Positions 7,122 to 9,174 of a DNA stretch of 9,174 nucleotides are shown one piece after another (position 1 is the first letter of the stretch; every line of letters starts with the position of its first letter). The translations under genes and the position numbers were made by a program. The notes under the pieces are model-generated. The model saw nothing but the letters and a program-made list of their open reading frames with translations, was not told the DNA's origin and made no database searches. Source of the DNA: Desulfobacterales bacterium (GTDB lineage Bacteria > Desulfobacterota > Desulfobacteria > Desulfobacterales > 4be13); contig JAOZRQ010000113.1 in assembly GCA_029940115.1 (NCBI GenBank), forward strand, positions 6,152 to 15,325, read 5' to 3'.

Positions 7122-7150
7122 TTGATATCAAGGAAAACTTGAGATGTCAA
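7122..7150 (-). promoter_or_regulatory. Candidate sigma-70-type promoter for the TPR gene
   Basis: On the minus strand, TTGACA (7150-7145) is followed after 17 bases by TATCAA (7127-7122), a full-consensus -35 and a 4-of-6 -10. The -10 lies inside the palindrome TTGATATCAA (7122-7131), which could be an operator. The start site would be near 7115, giving a leader of about 370 bases before the TPR gene. Confidence 0.45.
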
Positions 7151-7180
7151 AAAAAATGTCGTTTTCTGGAAGGAAAATTG

Positions 7181-7209
7181 TTGACATTCGATATTTTTCA
7201 TGGTACAAG
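7181..7209 (+). promoter_or_regulatory. Candidate plus-strand sigma-70-type promoter
   Basis: TTGACA (7181-7186), a 17-base spacer ending in TGG, and TACAAG (7204-7209) form an extended -10 type promoter. It faces away from the TPR gene and would make transcript antisense to the sugar transferase gene. No plus-strand gene is seen downstream. Confidence 0.35.
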
Positions 7210-7340
7210 CATCCTCGTCGATAAGGTCGAGCGGCATTTTTTCAATCAGCCACGAGCTGCAAATGGGAGTGCCCGCACTGACATGCGAATCATGCCAGCG
7301 CCCGCATCTGACGGACATTATCGAAGTCAAAAAATTTTGT

Positions 7341-7350
7341 TGACGCGTCA
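7341..7350. promoter_or_regulatory. 10-bp perfect palindrome TGACGCGTCA
   Basis: A perfect 10-bp palindrome in the non-coding gap, between the sugar transferase stop and the candidate promoters. It could be a regulator-binding half-site pair, but nothing else supports that reading. Confidence 0.3.
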
Positions 7351-7448
7351 GAAGTCACGAAATCCCGAAAACAGGCTGCCGAGTATGCCTGAACATGGAT
7401 TCGGTGACCGTTGTGCGCTTTGTGCTACGGAGAATCAAACATGAGGTC

Positions 7449-7472
7449 TCGCGCATCACGAGTCACGCATCA
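7449..7472. repeat. 10-bp direct repeat spanning the sugar transferase stop
   Basis: TCACGCATCA (7463-7472) contains the stop codon of the sugar transferase gene (TGA at 7472-7470). TCGCGCATCA (7449-7458) repeats it 14 bp downstream at 9 of 10 positions. Confidence 0.75.
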
Positions 7473-8864
7473 TACCGCTCCCCTCCGTTGAAACACAATG
7501 ACAATCGTCTTTGCCAAGATGACAATGTCATCGAAAAACCGCCAGTTGTCAAGATATTTGCAATCGAGTTTCACGATTTCATCAAACTCCGTTATTGTAT
7601 TCCGACCTGATATTTGCCATAATCCTGTGATTCCCGGTTTTGCGGATATCCTTCTGAGGTGTTGCGGCTCATACTTCTCCACTTCGTCAGGGGTCGGGGG
7701 CCTTGTTCCCACAAGGCTCATCTCTCCCCTCAGCACATTCAGAAACTGGGGGAATTCGTCGAGCGAGGTTCGCCTCAGCCACTTGCCGACCCGGGTGATG
7801 CGGGGGTCGTCTTTGAGTTTGAAGATCGCGCCCTGCATTTCGTTCTTTTCCAAGAGGGCCTGCTTGCGTTGCTCCGCGTCCGGATACATGGTTCTGAATT
7901 TGTGGAGGTTGAACACCCGTCCGTTCTGCCCCATTCTCTTCTGTTTGAAAAGCACAGGACCTTTGGTGTCAAGCTTGATGGCTGCTCCCACAAAAGGAAA
8001 TACGATAAAAAAAAGAATCGTTCCGACCACGCCTCCTGTCAGATCAAGAATCCGTTTGTAAAGAAGTCCGGTGGCATTGAAATTATCCGTCTTAATGCTG
8101 AGAAACGGAACCTTTTGATAGATATCCACAGAGAGCGTCTGATCGTCCGGCTTCCAGAGAGAGGGGAGGATTTTGACTGTGATGCCCATTTTTTTGCAAA
8201 GATCAAAGTAGGCCGACAAATTCACCGACCGATCGCCGCTCAAAGCAAAGACGACCTCATCTATCGCCTGTTCGCGAAGCATCTGGGGCAGTTCTCCGAG
8301 TCTGTTGTCTGAAGGCCGATCTCCCGTTTCCGTGGCCACCCTTCCCACAATCTCATGCCCCCAGCTCAGTTGCTGTTCCAAGAGTTCCGTGACGATTTTT
8401 CCTCTCTCGGAATTCCCGACAACAAGGATTTTTCGGACATTAAACCCTTTTCTGAAAATATGATTGACATGCCACCTTTCCATCATCCTCAAGGTCGCAA
8501 TGAAGGCAAAGCTGAGAACGGCAAAGAGGAACAGAAATTCTCTCGAATAAGTGACTTGTTTGTAAAGAAAAATTCCTGTGGAGAGAACCAGAAAGTCAAC
8601 CACGATGGCTTTAAAAACGGACCACAACAGAAAAGAGAGTGATGGCGGCCTCATGTCACTATATAGTTGGAAATTTCCCATCACATAGTTGTTCAGGAAC
8701 ATGATCAGCAAAACCGATGCGGTAAAGACATTGTCGCCTATCATCCATGATCCGTCGGATCGGAAGTATTTGACATAAAACGCACCATATCCCGCGGCAA
8801 TGATGCACAGGGCATCGAGTATCATCAGGATCGTGTTGATGATGTAAACTTGCTGTTGAAACAT
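7470..8864 (-). CDS. Undecaprenyl-phosphate sugar-1-phosphate transferase (exopolysaccharide initiation)
   Basis: An inner-membrane enzyme of 464 residues that moves a sugar-1-phosphate from a nucleotide sugar to undecaprenyl phosphate, the first step of repeat-unit assembly. Four TM helices lie at about 8-30, 45-62, 77-100 and 108-126. A Rossmann-like cytoplasmic domain follows (ILVVGNSERG, 146-155), then the PglC-like catalytic domain (PF02397). That domain has a re-entrant helix at about 272-297, DTKGPVLFKQKRMGQ, KFRTM (322-326), the Asp-Glu dyad D369-E370 in TSLDEFPQ, GTRPPTPDE and GITGLWQISGRN, so it looks active. It is of the WcaJ/EpsB type; the sugar cannot be told. I use ATG 8864 with GAGGTG four bases upstream rather than TTG 8876. 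The C-terminus is RGAV, where relatives usually end RGAY. Confidence 0.92.
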   Translation of the reverse strand: MFQQQVYIINTILMILDALCIIAAGYGAFYVKYFRSDGSWMIGDNVFTASVLLIMFLNNYVMGNFQLYSDMRPPSLSFLLWSVFKAIVVDFLVLSTGIFLYKQVTYSREFLFLFAVLSFAFIATLRMMERWHVNHIFRKGFNVRKILVVGNSERGKIVTELLEQQLSWGHEIVGRVATETGDRPSDNRLGELPQMLREQAIDEVVFALSGDRSVNLSAYFDLCKKMGITVKILPSLWKPDDQTLSVDIYQKVPFLSIKTDNFNATGLLYKRILDLTGGVVGTILFFIVFPFVGAAIKLDTKGPVLFKQKRMGQNGRVFNLHKFRTMYPDAEQRKQALLEKNEMQGAIFKLKDDPRITRVGKWLRRTSLDEFPQFLNVLRGEMSLVGTRPPTPDEVEKYEPQHLRRISAKPGITGLWQISGRNTITEFDEIVKLDCKYLDNWRFFDDIVILAKTIVIVFQRRGAV

Positions 8865-8896
8865 GAAACACCTCAATCATTCCCTAATCCTTGATG

Positions 8897-9009
8897 ATCA
8901 AGTTTTTTGACCCGATTCCGGCCCATTCCTACGGAAGCAGGAATCCACTTCTGCCGATGAGAGAGCAGTGGATTCCCGCTTTCGCGGGAATGACAGGAAA
9001 AAACTTGAT
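8897..9009. repeat. Composite palindromic element with dRS3-like units
   Basis: Outer arms ATCAAGTTTTTT (8897-8908) and AAAAAACTTGAT (8998-9009) enclose two 20-bp palindromes, 8925-8944 (ATTCCT..AGGAAT) and 8972-8991 (ATTCCC..GGGAAT). The second fits the dRS3 pattern ATTCCC-N8-GGGAAT. The arms between them (AGCAGGAATCCACT against AGTGGATTCCCGCT) also pair, giving a cruciform. The element lies 33 bp upstream of the sugar transferase start codon. It has no coding capacity. Confidence 0.8.
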
Positions 9010-9174
9010 GATTAAGCAATCGGAATTGGTGTTAAAATCCTCCCGGCCGAAAACCGCCGGATTACTCCAGCCGCCCCTGACGGGACGGGGAGTCAAGTCA
9101 GCATTTTGCCAGCAAAGCCATAGCTTTCAACAAAAAGATTGTCCGGAGTGCGAAAATTGAGCGAAGCGGTTTTT
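9010..9174. other. Right-edge non-coding sequence
   Basis: I find no supported gene here. The stretch CCGGC..GCCGG (9043-9047/9056-9060) forms a small hairpin around an A-rich loop. Any promoter for the sugar transferase gene should lie here or beyond, but I could not find a convincing -35/-10 pair. Confidence 0.5.

Larger units (their letters stand above)
6746..7469. other. 724-bp intergenic region without a convincing gene
   Basis: The gap between the sugar transferase and TPR genes holds candidate promoters facing both ways, a repeat-rich leader, a TGACGCGTCA palindrome, and short tandem repeats at both ends. The frames found (minus 7085-7330 opening with TTG; plus 6788-7099 and 7106-7444) lack good ribosome sites or recognisable motifs. 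They cross the inverted repeats, so I do not call them as genes. A decayed gene cannot be excluded. Confidence 0.6.

Noticed and set aside
7258..7275. Sigma-54-like site on the minus strand (GGCAC ... TTGC)
   Set aside because: The GG-to-GC spacing is one base too long for the strict -24/-12 arrangement. PrsK/PrsR-RpoN control of such loci is plausible, but this site does not show it.
7085..7330. 81-codon minus-strand frame (TTG start) in the 724-bp gap
   Set aside because: No Shine-Dalgarno, no recognised motif, and its 3' end crosses the candidate promoter and the 12-bp inverted repeat. A small or decayed gene is possible but unsupported.
7106..7444. 112-codon plus-strand frame in the same gap
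   Set aside because: No ribosome site, no family resemblance, and it runs through the promoter and palindrome sequences.
7659..8312. 217-codon plus-strand frame inside the sugar transferase gene
   Set aside because: It is antisense to conserved catalytic motifs and shows no recognisable protein features.
8865..8876. TTG start at 8876 for the sugar transferase
   Set aside because: The TTG overlaps the GAGGTG ribosome site that serves the ATG at 8864, so it would lack a site of its own.

Overview
The window holds five consecutive genes, all on the minus strand, that read as part of an exopolysaccharide locus of the kind linked to PEP-CTERM/exosortase (XrtA-type) systems in Gram-negative bacteria. 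In transcription order (right to left) they are: a polyprenyl-phosphate sugar-1-phosphate transferase that starts the repeat unit (7470-8864); a large TPR lipoprotein like PrsT (4364-6745); a short Wza-like periplasmic/outer-membrane export protein (3401-4021); an outer-membrane beta-barrel protein (2084-3328); and a Wzz-type chain-length determinant without a kinase domain (170-1741). No exosortase, tyrosine kinase, flippase, polymerase or further glycosyltransferase lies inside the window, so the locus should continue past one or both edges. The double-membrane export genes, lipobox and beta-barrel show a Gram-negative organism. The gene families and the abundant small palindromic repeats fit an uncultivated Desulfobacterota- or Nitrospirota-like bacterium, but that placement is inference.

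Layout. 1-172: a second copy of the last 18 codons of the chain-length gene in a small frame cut by the window edge, plus a REP-like hairpin. 1742-2083: a GC-rich MITE-like inverted-repeat element. 3329-3400: a duplicated tail of the export gene. 4022-4363: an 82-bp palindrome, a 123-bp MITE with 18-bp perfect terminal inverted repeats and a 9-bp target duplication, and a short tandem array. 6746-7469: a 724-bp gap with back-to-back candidate promoters and a repeat-rich, foldable leader ahead of the TPR gene. 8865-9174: an element built of dRS3-like palindromes upstream of the sugar transferase gene.

How the genes work together. The transferase loads a sugar phosphate onto undecaprenyl phosphate at the inner membrane. 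The Wzz-like protein sets polymer length. The Wza-like protein and the beta-barrel would carry polymer across the periplasm and outer membrane, and the TPR lipoprotein is probably a scaffold for this route.

The most unusual signal is at the gene ends. All five stop codons lie inside or directly against a direct repeat. Two repeats are long (55 bp and 30 bp) and copy the coding tail downstream of the gene; the other three are short (9-14 bp). Nearly every intergenic space is also filled by a different palindromic or mobile element, which makes this an operon heavily remodelled by small repeats while its reading frames stay intact.
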